Positions 25,652-37,043 of a stretch of DNA of 64,000 nt are shown piece by piece; position 1 is the first letter of the stretch; every line of letters starts with the position of its first letter. Made by a program: the position numbers and the translations under genes. The DNA comes from Cupriavidus sp. U2. GTDB taxonomy: Bacteria > Pseudomonadota > Gammaproteobacteria > Burkholderiales > Burkholderiaceae. The notes below the pieces were generated by a model. It had not been told where the DNA came from, searched no databases, and saw nothing but the letters and a program-made list of their open reading frames with translations. The stretch covers positions 249,382-313,381 of the forward strand of contig NZ_RCOG02000032.1 in NCBI RefSeq assembly GCF_009663685.2. The letters run 5' to 3'.

Positions 25652-26473
25652 TCAGTTGGTCTGGTAGCCCGGATGCCAGCGCAGCCAGAACCGCTCCAGC
25701 GCGCGCGACAGCACATCGGCCAGCTTGCCCAGCAGCGCGTAGAGCAGGATGCCGACCAGCACCACGTCGGTCTGCAGGAACTCACGCGCATTCATCGTCA
25801 TGTAGCCAATGCCCGACTGCGCCGAGATGGTCTCGGCCACGATCAGGATCACCCACATCAGGCCCAGCGAAAACCGCACGCCCACCAGGATGTTCGGCAG
25901 CGCGCCAGGCAGGATCACTTCGCGATAGAGGCGCCAGCCCGACAAGCCATAGCTGCGCGCCATCTCGACCAGCCCCGGGTCCACCGCGCGGATGCCGTGG
26001 TACGTGTTCAGGTACACCGGGAAGAACACCCCCAGCGCCACCAGGAACAGCTTGGCGGTCTCGTCGATGCCGAACCACAGGATCACCAGCGGAATCAGCG
26101 CCAGCGTGGGGATGTTGCGCACCATCTGCAGCGTGCTGTCGAGCAGCGTGGCCGCCGTGCGGAACGTGCCGGTCAGCAGGCCCAGCGCCAGGCCCAGCCC
26201 GCCGCCCACGGCCAGCCCGATCAGCGCCCGCCAGGTGCTGACCCAGACGTGGCGCCAGAGCTCGCCGGATACGGCCAGCGACCACGCCGCCTCCACCACG
26301 GCCAGCGGTGCCGGCAAGACCCGGTTCGACAGCCAGCCCAGTTGCGAGGCGGCCTGCCAGACCACGATCAGCAGCACCGGCACGATCCACGGTGCCACGG
26401 CCTGCGCCGGGGTTCTCTTCGCCGCCTTGTTCGCGGTCTTCCTGGCGGCCTGGTTCGACAGGGGCGTCGTCAT
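25652..26473 (-). CDS. ssuC: Aliphatic sulfonate ABC transporter permease
   Basis: Membrane subunit of the alkanesulfonate importer. The protein is 273 aa with about six transmembrane helices and the EAA-type coupling loop around ARSYGLSGWRLYREVILPGA. The basic, Ala/Lys-rich N-terminus is cytoplasmic. It is 13 bp downstream of ssuD and precedes ssuB. Confidence 0.93.
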   Translation of the reverse strand: MTTPLSNQAARKTANKAAKRTPAQAVAPWIVPVLLIVVWQAASQLGWLSNRVLPAPLAVVEAAWSLAVSGELWRHVWVSTWRALIGLAVGGGLGLALGLLTGTFRTAATLLDSTLQMVRNIPTLALIPLVILWFGIDETAKLFLVALGVFFPVYLNTYHGIRAVDPGLVEMARSYGLSGWRLYREVILPGALPNILVGVRFSLGLMWVILIVAETISAQSGIGYMTMNAREFLQTDVVLVGILLYALLGKLADVLSRALERFWLRWHPGYQTN

Positions 26474-26486
26474 GTGTGCGCCCTCC

Positions 26487-27650
26487 TCAACTCTGCGATG
26501 CCCGCGGCACGATGCCGGTGGCCATCACTTCGCCAAACGGGCCCGACAGCACCTGGCCGGGCAGCTTGTCGCGCACCGAGCGCGGCAGCAGCGGGAAGAC
26601 CAGTTCGGCAAAGCGGTACGCTTCTTCCAGATGCGGATAGCCCGAGAAAATGAACGTGTCGATGCCCAGCGCGGCGTATTCCTCGATGCGCGCGGCCACG
26701 GTCTGCGGATCGCCCACCAGTGCCGTGCCCGCGCCGCCGCGCACCAGCCCCACGCCGGCCCACAGGTTCGGGCTGATTTCCAGCGCCTCGCGGGTCCGCT
26801 TGGCGCCACCGGCATGCAGGGCCGCCATGCGGCGCTGGCCTTCGGAATCCATCTTCGCGAAGACGGCCTGGGCACGGGCCACGGTGTCGTCGTCGAGCCG
26901 GCTGATCAGTTCGTCGGCAGCCGCCCATGCCGCCGCTTCGGTTTCGCGCACGATCACGTGCAGGCGGATGCCGAAGCGCACCGTGCGGCCATGCTTCGCG
27001 GCCCGGGCGCGCACATCGGCGATCTTCTTCGCCACCTCGGCCGGCGGCTCGCCCCAGGTCAGGTAGGTCTCCACCTGCTCGGCGGCCAGTTCGTGCGCGG
27101 CCGCCGACGATCCGCCGAAATAGACCGGCGGATGCGGGCGCTGCACCGGCGGGTACAGCACCCGCGCGCCCTTCACGGTGAGGTGCTTGCCCGCGAAGCT
27201 GATATCGCCGTTGTCGTGGCTGGCCGCCAGCACGTCGCGCCAGACGCGGATGAACTCGGACGACGCCTCGTAGCGCGCCGCGTGATCCAGGAACAGCCCG
27301 TCGCCTTCCAGCTCGGCCACATCGCCGCCGGTCACCAGGTTCACCAGCAGGCGGCCGCCCGACACGCGGTCGAACGTGGCGGCCATGCGCGCAGCCAGCG
27401 TTGGCGTCATCAGACCCGGCCGCACGGCCACCAGAAACTTGAGCTGGCGCGTCACGGCAGCCAGGGCCGACGCGGCCACCCAGGGGTCTTCGCACGAGCG
27501 GCCGGTGGGAATCAGCACGCCTTCGTAGCCCAGCGTATCGGCGGCCACGGCGATCTGCTTCAGGTAGTCGAAGTTGACTTCGCGCGCCCCTTCCGAGGTG
27601 CCCAGGTAGCGGCTGTCGCCGTGGGTGGGGATGAACCAGAAAACTTGCAT
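26487..27650 (-). CDS. ssuD: FMNH2-dependent alkanesulfonate monooxygenase
   Basis: Bacterial-luciferase-fold flavoenzyme that desulfonates alkanesulfonates to aldehyde and sulfite using FMNH2 and O2. The 387-aa protein begins MQVFWFIPTHGDSRYLGTSE and keeps the SsuD segments GYEGVLIPTGRSCEDPWVAA and TFIFSGYPHLEEAYRFAELV. The partner NADPH:FMN reductase SsuE is not adjacent; an FMN reductase gene at 61.4-61.9 kb might serve, though that is only a guess. Gene order ssuA-D-C-B matches the classical operon. Confidence 0.96.
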   Translation of the reverse strand: MQVFWFIPTHGDSRYLGTSEGAREVNFDYLKQIAVAADTLGYEGVLIPTGRSCEDPWVAASALAAVTRQLKFLVAVRPGLMTPTLAARMAATFDRVSGGRLLVNLVTGGDVAELEGDGLFLDHAARYEASSEFIRVWRDVLAASHDNGDISFAGKHLTVKGARVLYPPVQRPHPPVYFGGSSAAAHELAAEQVETYLTWGEPPAEVAKKIADVRARAAKHGRTVRFGIRLHVIVRETEAAAWAAADELISRLDDDTVARAQAVFAKMDSEGQRRMAALHAGGAKRTREALEISPNLWAGVGLVRGGAGTALVGDPQTVAARIEEYAALGIDTFIFSGYPHLEEAYRFAELVFPLLPRSVRDKLPGQVLSGPFGEVMATGIVPRASQS

Positions 27651-27689
27651 GTCGAGCCTCTTGTTTTATCGGTTGCGATGTACGGCCTT

Positions 27690-27713
27690 GGCGATTCGGC
27701 GATTCGGCGATTC
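27690..27713. repeat. Three tandem copies of GGCGATTC between ssuA and ssuD
   Basis: An exact 8-bp unit is repeated three times in the 69-bp spacer, followed by two looser ACCGCT(T/G) units at the ssuA stop. Copy number could vary between strains. Confidence 0.8.
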
Positions 27714-27719
27714 ACCGCT

Positions 27720-28739
27720 TCACCGCTGCGCCGTGGCGGCCGGCGGTTGCCAGGCGGCATCGGCCACCTTGATCGGCTTCGGAATCAGCTTCAGCGTCAC
27801 GAAGGCGTCGGCAATGCGCTGTTGTTCGGCCAGCACGCCAGCCGTCACAGGCTTCGCGCCATAGGAAAATCGTGAAACAGCAAGATCGAGCACGCTCGGG
27901 TCAAGCCCGGTTTCCTTGGCCAGGAACTGCGTGGTGTCCTTCGGATTTTTCTCAGCCCACTGGCCCAGTTGCGCCAGTTCGTCGAGGATCGCGTTCACCA
28001 CGTCGGGGCGGGCATTCGCATAGGGGCGCGACGCCAGGTAGAACTGATGGTTGCTGACCAGGTTCTTGCCGTCGGCGGTACGGCCATCGGCCAGCACGCG
28101 GGCATCGAGCTGCTTTTCGGCGGCCGCCAGGAACGGGTCCCAGATCACCCAGGCATCCACGGCGCCGCGCTCGAACGCCGCGCGGGCGTCGGCGGGCGGC
28201 AGGTAGACGGGCTGGATCTCGCTCCAGGGAATGCCGGCCTTTTCCAGCTGGCGCACCAGCAGGTAATGCACGTTCGAGCCCTTGTTCAGCGCCACGCGCT
28301 TGCCGCGCAGATCGGCCACGGACTTCAACGTCGAGGTCTTCGGCACGACGATGGCTTCGGACGTCGGCGCCGGCGGCTCGTTGCCGATATAGGCCAGCTG
28401 CGCCCCGGCCGCCTGCGCGAAGATCGGCGGGGCCTCGCCGACGGTGCCGAAATCGATGGCGCCCACGTTCAGGCCTTCCAGCAACTGCGGACCGGCCGGG
28501 AACTCGGTCCACTTCACGGTGATGCCCTGCTGCGCCAGGCGCTTTTCCAGCGTGCCGCGCGCCTTGAGCAGCGTCAGCGTGCCGTACTTCTGATAGCCGA
28601 TGCGCAGCTGCTTCGGATTCACGGTCTGCGACTGCGCCTGGGCCGGCTTGGCCAGCAGGCCGTAGGTCAGGCCGGTGGCTACCACGAGCGCGCCCAGCAG
28701 CAGGCGCCGGCGCAGGGAAAGCGGTTTGAACGATGTCAT
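27720..28739 (-). CDS. ssuA: Sulfonate ABC transporter substrate-binding protein
   Basis: Periplasmic receptor for aliphatic sulfonates. The 339-aa precursor starts MTSFKPLSLRRRLLLGALVV and has a signal peptide cleaved near AQAQ. The mature protein shows the family opening LRIGYQKYGTLTLLKARGTL and the segment NVGAIDFGTVGEAPPIFAQA. The ATG at 28739 is preferred over an ORF start 87 bp upstream, because it places the n-region directly ahead of the hydrophobic core. The gene heads the ssuADCB run. Confidence 0.93.
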   Translation of the reverse strand: MTSFKPLSLRRRLLLGALVVATGLTYGLLAKPAQAQSQTVNPKQLRIGYQKYGTLTLLKARGTLEKRLAQQGITVKWTEFPAGPQLLEGLNVGAIDFGTVGEAPPIFAQAAGAQLAYIGNEPPAPTSEAIVVPKTSTLKSVADLRGKRVALNKGSNVHYLLVRQLEKAGIPWSEIQPVYLPPADARAAFERGAVDAWVIWDPFLAAAEKQLDARVLADGRTADGKNLVSNHQFYLASRPYANARPDVVNAILDELAQLGQWAEKNPKDTTQFLAKETGLDPSVLDLAVSRFSYGAKPVTAGVLAEQQRIADAFVTLKLIPKPIKVADAAWQPPAATAQR

Positions 28740-28961
28740 ATCGGGGTTCCGGATGAGGAGAAGTTCGAAATCGATGGCGGCACGACGCCCTGCCGGCGCC
28801 AGCGCGCGGCATGCGGAAAACGTCATGCGTGGAGGAAACTTCAGGTCAGGCGGGACATCGCCCCATGGCGACGCGGGAAGGCAGGACAGCGCGAACAGCG
28901 GACATCTCGGGCTCCTTCGTCAGGCGCACCGGGGCGGCGGGCACGATCGCTGGCGCAATCG

Positions 28962-28979
28962 GCCGGGGCCGCCCCCGGC
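28962..28979 (-). terminator. Hairpin after sbp
   Basis: 7-bp GC stem GCCGGGG/CCCCGGC directly beyond the sbp stop. No U-tract follows, so it may attenuate rather than fully separate sbp from ssuADCB. Confidence 0.4.
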
Positions 28980-28986
28980 ACTGTGA

Positions 28987-29994
28987 TTACCGCTTGCCGG
29001 GCTGGTACACCTGGTCAAACGAACCGCCATCGGCAAAGTGCGCCTTCTGGGCCTTGGCCCAGCCGCCGAACACTTCGTCGATCGTGAACAGCTTCACCTT
29101 CGGGAAGTTGGCGGCGTACTTGGCAGCCACCTTTTCCGAGATCGGACGGTAATAGTTCTTGGCCGCGATTTCCTGGCCCTCGTCGGTGTACAGGAACTGC
29201 AGGTAGGCCTCGGCGGCCTTGCGCGTGCCCTTCTTGTCCACCACCTTGTCGACCACGGCCACCGGCGGCTCGGCCAGGATCGAGACCGACGGCGCCACGA
29301 TGTCGAACTTGTCCGGACCCAGTTCCTTGATCGCCAGGATGGCTTCGTTTTCCCATGCGATCAGCACATCACCCAGACCACGCTCGACGAACGTGGTGGT
29401 GGCGCCGCGCGCGCCCGAATCCAGCACCGGCACATTCTTGAGCAGCTGGCCGACGAATTCCTTGGCCTTGGCTTCATTGCCGCCCGGCTGGCGCAGCGCA
29501 TAGCCCCAGGCAGCCAGGTAGTTCCAGCGGGCGCCGCCCGACGTCTTCGGGTTCGGCGTGATGACCTGCACGCCAGGCTTCACCAGGTCGTTCCAGTCCT
29601 TGATTTGTTTCGGGTTGCCCTTGCGCACCAGGAACACGATCGTCGACGTATACGGCGATGCGTTGTGCGGCAGGCGCTTCTGCCAGTCGGGCTTCAGCAG
29701 GCCCTTCTCGGCGATGGCGTCGATGTCGTACCCCAGCGCCAGCGTGACCACGTCCGCATCCAGGCCATCGATCACCGACCGGGCCTGCTTGCCCGAACCG
29801 CCGTGCGACTGGCGAATCTGCACCGTATCGCCGCTCTGCGCCTTGTAGGCCTTGGCAAACGCGGCGTTCACGTCCACGTACAGCTCGCGCGTGGGGTCAT
29901 AGGAAACGTTCAGCAGGTTGGTGTTGGCCAGGGCGGCCGGCGCCGCGCCGATTGCGGACAGTACTGCGAGGCCCAGGGCCAGCTTGCGAATCAT
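28987..29994 (-). CDS. sbp: Sulfate-binding protein
   Basis: Periplasmic sulfate receptor for the CysTWA importer. The 335-aa precursor starts MIRKLALGLAVLSAIGAAPA, with a signal peptide cleaved after ALA. The mature start NTNLLNVSYDPTRELYVDVN and the QSHGGSGKQARSVIDGLDAD motif identify Sbp rather than thiosulfate-specific CysP. The ATG at 29994 has GGAG nine nt upstream; a TTG at 30000 is an alternative. The gene heads the 11-kb sulfur block. Confidence 0.95.
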   Translation of the reverse strand: MIRKLALGLAVLSAIGAAPAALANTNLLNVSYDPTRELYVDVNAAFAKAYKAQSGDTVQIRQSHGGSGKQARSVIDGLDADVVTLALGYDIDAIAEKGLLKPDWQKRLPHNASPYTSTIVFLVRKGNPKQIKDWNDLVKPGVQVITPNPKTSGGARWNYLAAWGYALRQPGGNEAKAKEFVGQLLKNVPVLDSGARGATTTFVERGLGDVLIAWENEAILAIKELGPDKFDIVAPSVSILAEPPVAVVDKVVDKKGTRKAAEAYLQFLYTDEGQEIAAKNYYRPISEKVAAKYAANFPKVKLFTIDEVFGGWAKAQKAHFADGGSFDQVYQPGKR

Positions 29995-30078
29995 GTTCAA
30001 TTGCTCCCGTCAGAGTTGTCGTGAATGCCCCCGCCTGGATCGGACGGGGTTTCTGTCAGGGAGAAAGGCTACCGGCCG

Positions 30079-30099
30079 GCCCTTCTGAACGGAACGAAT
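30079..30099 (-). promoter_or_regulatory. Sulfur-cluster element, copy 2 (upstream of sbp)
   Basis: Shares 17 of 21 positions with the block at 22994-23014, including ATTCGTTC and AAGGGC at the same spacing. It sits 85-105 nt upstream of the sbp ATG. Confidence 0.6.
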
Positions 30100-30177
30100 G
30101 GTTTCGCCGATCCAAGCACGTTTTCTGCATAAGATCGGACGGGAATATGGGAATGCTGGAAAACGTGCGTCACGCTC

Positions 30178-30235
30178 TTGACAACGCAACATAAATGTTG
30201 CATTTTCAACGTTGTCAGGCACAACATATATGTTG
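30178..30235 (+). promoter_or_regulatory. hicAB promoter with two palindromic operators
   Basis: A consensus -35 TTGACA lies at 30178-30183. Palindrome 1, GCAACAT-AA-ATGTTGC (30186-30201), fills the spacer. The perfect palindrome 2, CAACATATATGTTG (30222-30235), follows with centres 35 bp apart. Shared half-site CAACAT suggests binding by the HicB DNA-binding domain. The -10 near 30200-30206 is weak. Confidence 0.7.
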
Positions 30236-30270
30236 CACAATGCCCGCCTCTCAACCGACAAGGGAGGGGC

Positions 30271-30456
30271 ATGAAATACAGCGAGTTCAAGCGGTGGCTC
30301 GAACAGCAGGGTGCGATCTTCCAGAAGCACCGCAGCGGCTCCAGCCACTACCGGGTCACGCTGAATGGCTTCACGACGATCTTTCCCTACCACGGCAGCA
30401 AAGAGATGGGCAAGGATCTGGAACTGAGGATCAGAAAGCAGCTCGGCCTGAAGTGA
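30271..30456 (+). CDS. hicA: HicA family mRNA interferase toxin
   Basis: Small basic toxin of 61 aa with a dsRNA-binding-like fold that degrades mRNA when not bound by HicB. It opens MKYSEFKRWLEQQGAIFQKH, and the catalytic His is in RSGSSHYRV (H26). The GGGAGGGGC just ahead of the ATG at 30271 is a strong ribosome site. It is preceded by a promoter with palindromic operators and followed 83 bp later by its antitoxin. Lower GC content than the neighbours suggests later acquisition. Confidence 0.9.
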   Translation: MKYSEFKRWLEQQGAIFQKHRSGSSHYRVTLNGFTTIFPYHGSKEMGKDLELRIRKQLGLK

Positions 30457-30539
30457 CGGGCAGGCCCGCGAAGGGCCTCCTCTCACTCGAACTCGCCATC
30501 CCGTACCTGGCATCGACGACTTACTACAGGACGCACCAC

Positions 30540-30959
30540 ATGTTCTCGTACCCCGTAACGCTGACGCCCGATAGCAACGGCACTCTGCTGGTCACGTTTG
30601 CTGACATCCCCGAAGCCAATGCCGTCGGCGTCGATGAAACCGACGCGCTCAAGCAAGGGCTGGACGCCCTCGAAGCCGCCCTGGACATCTATTTCGACTT
30701 GCGCCGTCAGATTCCGCTGCCGTCCAAGGCCCGTCGCGGCCAGCTAACGGTCACGTTGCCAGCGTTGGTCACCGCCAAGGTGCTCCTTGCCAATGAGATG
30801 CTGGCACAAGGCGTGCGCAAGGCAGAACTCGCGCGGCGGCTCGATGTTCACATGCCGCAGGTGGATCGGCTCCTGAACCTGCGGCACTCCTCCAAACTGG
30901 AAATGATCGAAAAGGCGCTGGATTCGCTGGGTCGGAGGCTCGACGTCCAGCTTGCCTGA
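30540..30959 (+). CDS. hicB: HicB family antitoxin with C-terminal HTH
   Basis: Antitoxin of 139 aa that neutralises HicA and represses the operon. The N-terminal half (about 1-65) is a partial RNase H-like HicB fold (MFSYPVTLTPDSNGTLLVTF, DIPEANAVGVDETDALKQGL). The C-terminal part (about 85-139) is an Xre-type helix-turn-helix (GVRKAELARRLDVHMPQVDR) that should recognise the palindromes upstream of hicA. AGGA precedes the ATG at 30540. The open frame extending upstream is antisense-like and overlaps hicA. Confidence 0.9.
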   Translation: MFSYPVTLTPDSNGTLLVTFADIPEANAVGVDETDALKQGLDALEAALDIYFDLRRQIPLPSKARRGQLTVTLPALVTAKVLLANEMLAQGVRKAELARRLDVHMPQVDRLLNLRHSSKLEMIEKALDSLGRRLDVQLA

Positions 30960-31021
30960 TCGCCGGGCTGTCACTGCGCGTCCGGATGGGCGGGCCGTCG
31001 CCCTTTCCGGCGGCCGCCCAA

Positions 31022-31058
31022 AAGAAAAAACCCGCAGCACCGGAGTTGCGCTGCGGGT
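31022..31058 (-). terminator. Intrinsic terminator of ggt
   Basis: Stem ACCCGCAGC/GCTGCGGGT (31030-31058), followed on the minus strand by six T and a T-rich tail. It lies about 200 bp beyond the ggt stop and may also stop hicB transcription from the other side. Confidence 0.8.
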
Positions 31059-31254
31059 CAAGTTTCCATTCCGGAAACGGGTAGACAAGTCATGAAGAGC
31101 GCCCCCGCATCTCCATGACGGTTCAGATATTAGCCATCCGTTCCCATTTGCAAGTTGATGCAGGTCAACCGCCCCACAATCGGGGGCGGTTGGCGACGAA
31201 ATCAGGGCCAACGCTGCCGGATGGCCCTGCGGAACGGTGTCGTTCAGGTGGCAG

Positions 31255-33249
31255 TCATGGCGCGAAGGTATTGCCCAGCACGACGCCCTCGCGCCGGGGG
31301 TCGGTGCCGCCCTGCAGCACGGGCGCGCCGCCGGCCTGGCTGCGCAGGATCGTGTTGACGCCGCTGGACTGCGCCGAGGTGGAGATCGTGTGCCCCAGCG
31401 CCTTGAGGCCGGTGATCAGCGGATCGTTGGCGCCGCCGTTGCTGGTATCGATATCGGGATGCTCGCCGCCGAGGGTGGTGGTGGCGCTGTTGCTGGCGCC
31501 AAAATCCACCAGGTTCGACGCCTGCTGCGCGTCCAGCCCCCAATCGAGCACGCCCACGAGCGTCTTCACCACGTATTGCGGAATGGTGCCGCCGCCCGGC
31601 GACCCCGTGGCCATCAGGAAATCGCCAATCGACCCGTCGGGCGCCTTGCGGAACACCAACGTGGGCGCCATCGAGCTGCGCGGCCGCTTGCCGGGCTGTA
31701 CCCGGTTGGCCACCGGGTTGCCGCTGGCATCGGTCGGGGCGGCCGAGAAGTCGGTCAGCTGGTTGTTGAGCAGAAAGCCGTTGGTCATATGGAACGACCC
31801 CATGCTCGACTCCACCGACGTGGTGGCGCTGACCACATTGCCCTGCGCGTCGACGATCGAATAGTGGTTCGTGCCGTGCTCGACCAGCGGCACCACACCC
31901 AGGGGCACGGCGCCGAAGTTACCCGCCGTGGCCGTACCCATCGAACGGTTCGGATCGATCAGCGCGGCGCGCGTCTGCAGATAGGGCTTGTTCAGCAGCG
32001 TGTCCCATGTTCCGCCTGGCAGCGGCACGAAGTCAGTATCGGCCACGTACTTGTCGCGGTCGGCATAGGCGAGCCGTTCGGCCTCGCTCACGCGATGCAC
32101 GCCCTGCACGGTCGGCTTGCCCCCTTCGTTGTCGACGGGATTGGGCTTGAGCGACGCCATATCGAAGTTCTCGATGATCTGCATCGCCGATGCCACGGTG
32201 ATGCCGCCCGATGTCGGGGGCGGCGCGCCGCAGATCCAGTACGCGCGGTACGTCACGCAGACTGGGGTGCGCAGTTTGGCCTCGTACGCGGCCAGGTCGG
32301 CCAGCGTGGTCTTGCCCGGGGTGGTCGGCGTGCCGTCCGTGGCGGTGGTCGCGCCGATCTTGGCGATGATGTCGTTGGCGATGGCGCCCTTGTACAGCGC
32401 GTCGGCGCCCTGCGCGGCCATGGCGGTCAGCGTGTTGGCATAGGCCGGGTTCTTGAGCACCGTGCCCAGCGCCTTGGGCGTGCCATCGGCGTTGAAGAAA
32501 TAGGCGGTGGCTTCGGGGTCGCGTTTCAGGCTGGCAGCGTTCGACGAGATGGCCTGGGCGAGCCGGCCGCCGATGGGGAAGCCGTTGGTGGCCAGCGCGA
32601 TGGCGTCGCCGAACAAGTCCTTCCAGGCCAGCTTGCCATGTTCCTTCTGCACGCGCTCGATCAGCCGGGGCACGCCGATGGTGCCGATCGACCTGCCGCT
32701 CGCGCGCGCGCTGGGCTTGGGCGGCGTCTGGTCGGTGGCGTCGTCCACGTATCGCAGGTAGTTCTCGGTGGCCGCCGCCGGCGCCGTTTCGCGCCCGTCG
32801 TAGGCCTGCACCGTCTTCGCGGCGGCATCGTAATAGAGCATGAAGCCGCCCGATCCCATCCCCGTGGCCTCGGGAACGGTCAGGCCCAGCACGGCCTGCA
32901 CGGCCACCGCGGCATCGGCGGCCGTACCGCCATTCTTGAGCACCGCGCAGCCCGCCGCGCTGGCGTAGGCGTTCGATGTCGACACCATATAGGTCCTGGC
33001 GTAGACCGGCTTCAACCCGGTGCGATAGCCGGTGGCCGCTTCCGGCAGTGCCGGGTCGCCGGGCTGGTTCGACCCGACCACCACCGTGCTGCCGTTGCTG
33101 GCCAGCACCTGGCAACTGTTGTCGGCCTGTGGCGTGGTGGGCGTGGTGGGCTTCGAATTGTCGTCGCTGCCACCGCAGGAAACGACCAGCAGTGTGCCCA
33201 CAACCGCGGCAGCCAGGGTCAGGGGGACCTTCCGTATTGGCAACACCAT
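31255..33249 (-). CDS. ggt: Gamma-glutamyltransferase, lipoprotein form
   Basis: Self-processing Ntn-hydrolase that cleaves gamma-glutamyl bonds, for example in glutathione. The 664-aa precursor has a lipoprotein signal with lipobox VVSC (C25) and a Ser/Thr/Pro-rich linker, so it is predicted to be membrane-anchored in the periplasm. The processing nucleophile is T460 in EHGTNHYSIVDAQGN. The glycine-rich MATGSPGGGTIPQ motif and the SSMAPTLVF segment are present. GGAGGAAAT precedes the ATG at 33249. The enzyme family usually releases glutamate and dipeptides. Confidence 0.94.
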   Translation of the reverse strand: MVLPIRKVPLTLAAAVVGTLLVVSCGGSDDNSKPTTPTTPQADNSCQVLASNGSTVVVGSNQPGDPALPEAATGYRTGLKPVYARTYMVSTSNAYASAAGCAVLKNGGTAADAAVAVQAVLGLTVPEATGMGSGGFMLYYDAAAKTVQAYDGRETAPAAATENYLRYVDDATDQTPPKPSARASGRSIGTIGVPRLIERVQKEHGKLAWKDLFGDAIALATNGFPIGGRLAQAISSNAASLKRDPEATAYFFNADGTPKALGTVLKNPAYANTLTAMAAQGADALYKGAIANDIIAKIGATTATDGTPTTPGKTTLADLAAYEAKLRTPVCVTYRAYWICGAPPPTSGGITVASAMQIIENFDMASLKPNPVDNEGGKPTVQGVHRVSEAERLAYADRDKYVADTDFVPLPGGTWDTLLNKPYLQTRAALIDPNRSMGTATAGNFGAVPLGVVPLVEHGTNHYSIVDAQGNVVSATTSVESSMGSFHMTNGFLLNNQLTDFSAAPTDASGNPVANRVQPGKRPRSSMAPTLVFRKAPDGSIGDFLMATGSPGGGTIPQYVVKTLVGVLDWGLDAQQASNLVDFGASNSATTTLGGEHPDIDTSNGGANDPLITGLKALGHTISTSAQSSGVNTILRSQAGGAPVLQGGTDPRREGVVLGNTFAP

Positions 33250-33629
33250 ATTTCCTCCAGACTACAAAGAAGCGCCAGGGGGAGGCGCGATCCGTGGATG
33301 TCGGACGGGCAGGCGTGGCGCAGCGGGCAATGGGACGTCTGCCGTTTTTTTTTGGGATGCAAGGACGAACGGGGCCCGCCGGGCTGCATGGCTCGGGAAG
33401 TTCAGGCGACGGACCGGGAAGCAAGGATTGCCCGCGCGGCGGCGCGGGCGCAGCGCGCTATGAGGAGTTGGTCAGGGCAACAGGGGGATTCATGACCGTG
33501 CTGACTGTTGGCTTGTCAATCAATGCAATGTGTCAACACTAGACCATCAGGATCGTGATGGCCAAGCATCTTTCGCGCGGTATGGGTGAGGCAGCGGACA
33601 TACGCCTGCCCCACCTGCCGGCATCAGGC
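33250..33629. other. Intergenic region between ggt and the OsmC gene
   Basis: No convincing gene is seen. It should contain the ggt promoter. A run of nine T occurs near 33343-33351. A patch with lower GC content near 33510-33545 contains loosely repeated TGTCAA motifs that could be a binding site, but no known consensus was matched. Confidence 0.5.
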
Positions 33630-34109
33630 TCAGGCCGGGGCTGCCTGCTCGATTACCGCTTCGCACCGGATCGGGAAGTTGACCGAATTGGCGATGTAGC
33701 ACTTCTCGTGCGCCACGTGATGCAGGTGCGCGGCGCGTTCCGCATCGTCGCCGGCCCGGATCGTTACGCGCGGGCGCAGCACGATTTCCGAAAACTGCCC
33801 GCCTGCGGGGCCATCGGTCATGGTGCCCTCGGCGTGGTCCACATAGGCCAGCACCGCGATGCGGGCGTCCGAGCACAGGTGCAGGTACCAGAGCTTGTGG
33901 CAGGCGCTGGCCGACGCGACGAGCAGGTCTTCCGGATTCCAGCGCGTGGCATCGCCCAGGAAGGCCGGGTCAGAGGAACCGGGAATCTCCGGCTTGTCGC
34001 CGGCGCGGATCGTGTGATCGCGTCCGTAGGCGCGGTAGCCGCTGGTGCCGGTGCCGCGGTTGCCAGTCCATTCCACGGTGACGTGGTACTTGTGCTCGCC
34101 ATGAGCCAT
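33630..34109 (-). CDS. OsmC/Ohr family peroxiredoxin-like protein
   Basis: Thiol-dependent hydroperoxide reductase family protein of 159 aa. The two active-site cysteines are visible, in SASACHKLWYLHLC and HEKCYIANSVNFPI. The opening MAHGEHKYHVTVEWTGNRGT is typical of the OsmC-like branch rather than Ohr. GGAG precedes the ATG at 34109. It is separated from clpB by a terminator. Confidence 0.9.
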   Translation of the reverse strand: MAHGEHKYHVTVEWTGNRGTGTSGYRAYGRDHTIRAGDKPEIPGSSDPAFLGDATRWNPEDLLVASASACHKLWYLHLCSDARIAVLAYVDHAEGTMTDGPAGGQFSEIVLRPRVTIRAGDDAERAAHLHHVAHEKCYIANSVNFPIRCEAVIEQAAPA

Positions 34110-34177
34110 GGGATTGCTCCAGGGGGTGGGAATCGGGCAGAGCCGGTATTGTGGCGCAAAAGGCCGAAGCCAACAGA

Positions 34178-34205
34178 CAAAAAAAAGGACCTCCGAAGAG
34201 GTCCT
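34178..34205 (-). terminator. clpB: Intrinsic terminator of clpB
   Basis: Stem AGGACCTC/GAGGTCCT with a UUCG tetraloop on the minus strand, followed by eight T. It lies 42 bp after the clpB stop. Confidence 0.95.
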
Positions 34206-34246
34206 TGGTTCTCTGGCGATGCTGGCGATGCCGCCAGCCGCCCGGC

Positions 34247-36835
<2,589 letters not shown>

Positions 36836-36943
36836 CAGGCGCCCTCTCTCTCTAGTCGATGAGTGTGTCCTGCTGCGGGGCGGCGGCGTTGCAGCACAGC
36901 GGCTGCCGTTCGCGGATGCCCTGCCGGACACGGTACTCCGGAA

Positions 36944-36971
36944 AGATAGGGCTTTGCATTGACATTTCAAG
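36944..36971 (-). promoter_or_regulatory. Sigma-32 heat-shock promoter of clpB
   Basis: On the minus strand, -35 CTTGAAA (36965-36971) and -10 CCCTATCT (36944-36951) are separated by 13 bp, close to the RpoH consensus. The predicted 5' UTR is about 100 nt. Confidence 0.85.
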
Positions 36972-37043
36972 ACACCCGCCACACAACTTGTACAGACTGC
37001 AAGTGCATGGCGGGCTACGTCGCTTTCCGCGCGATGCGCGTGG

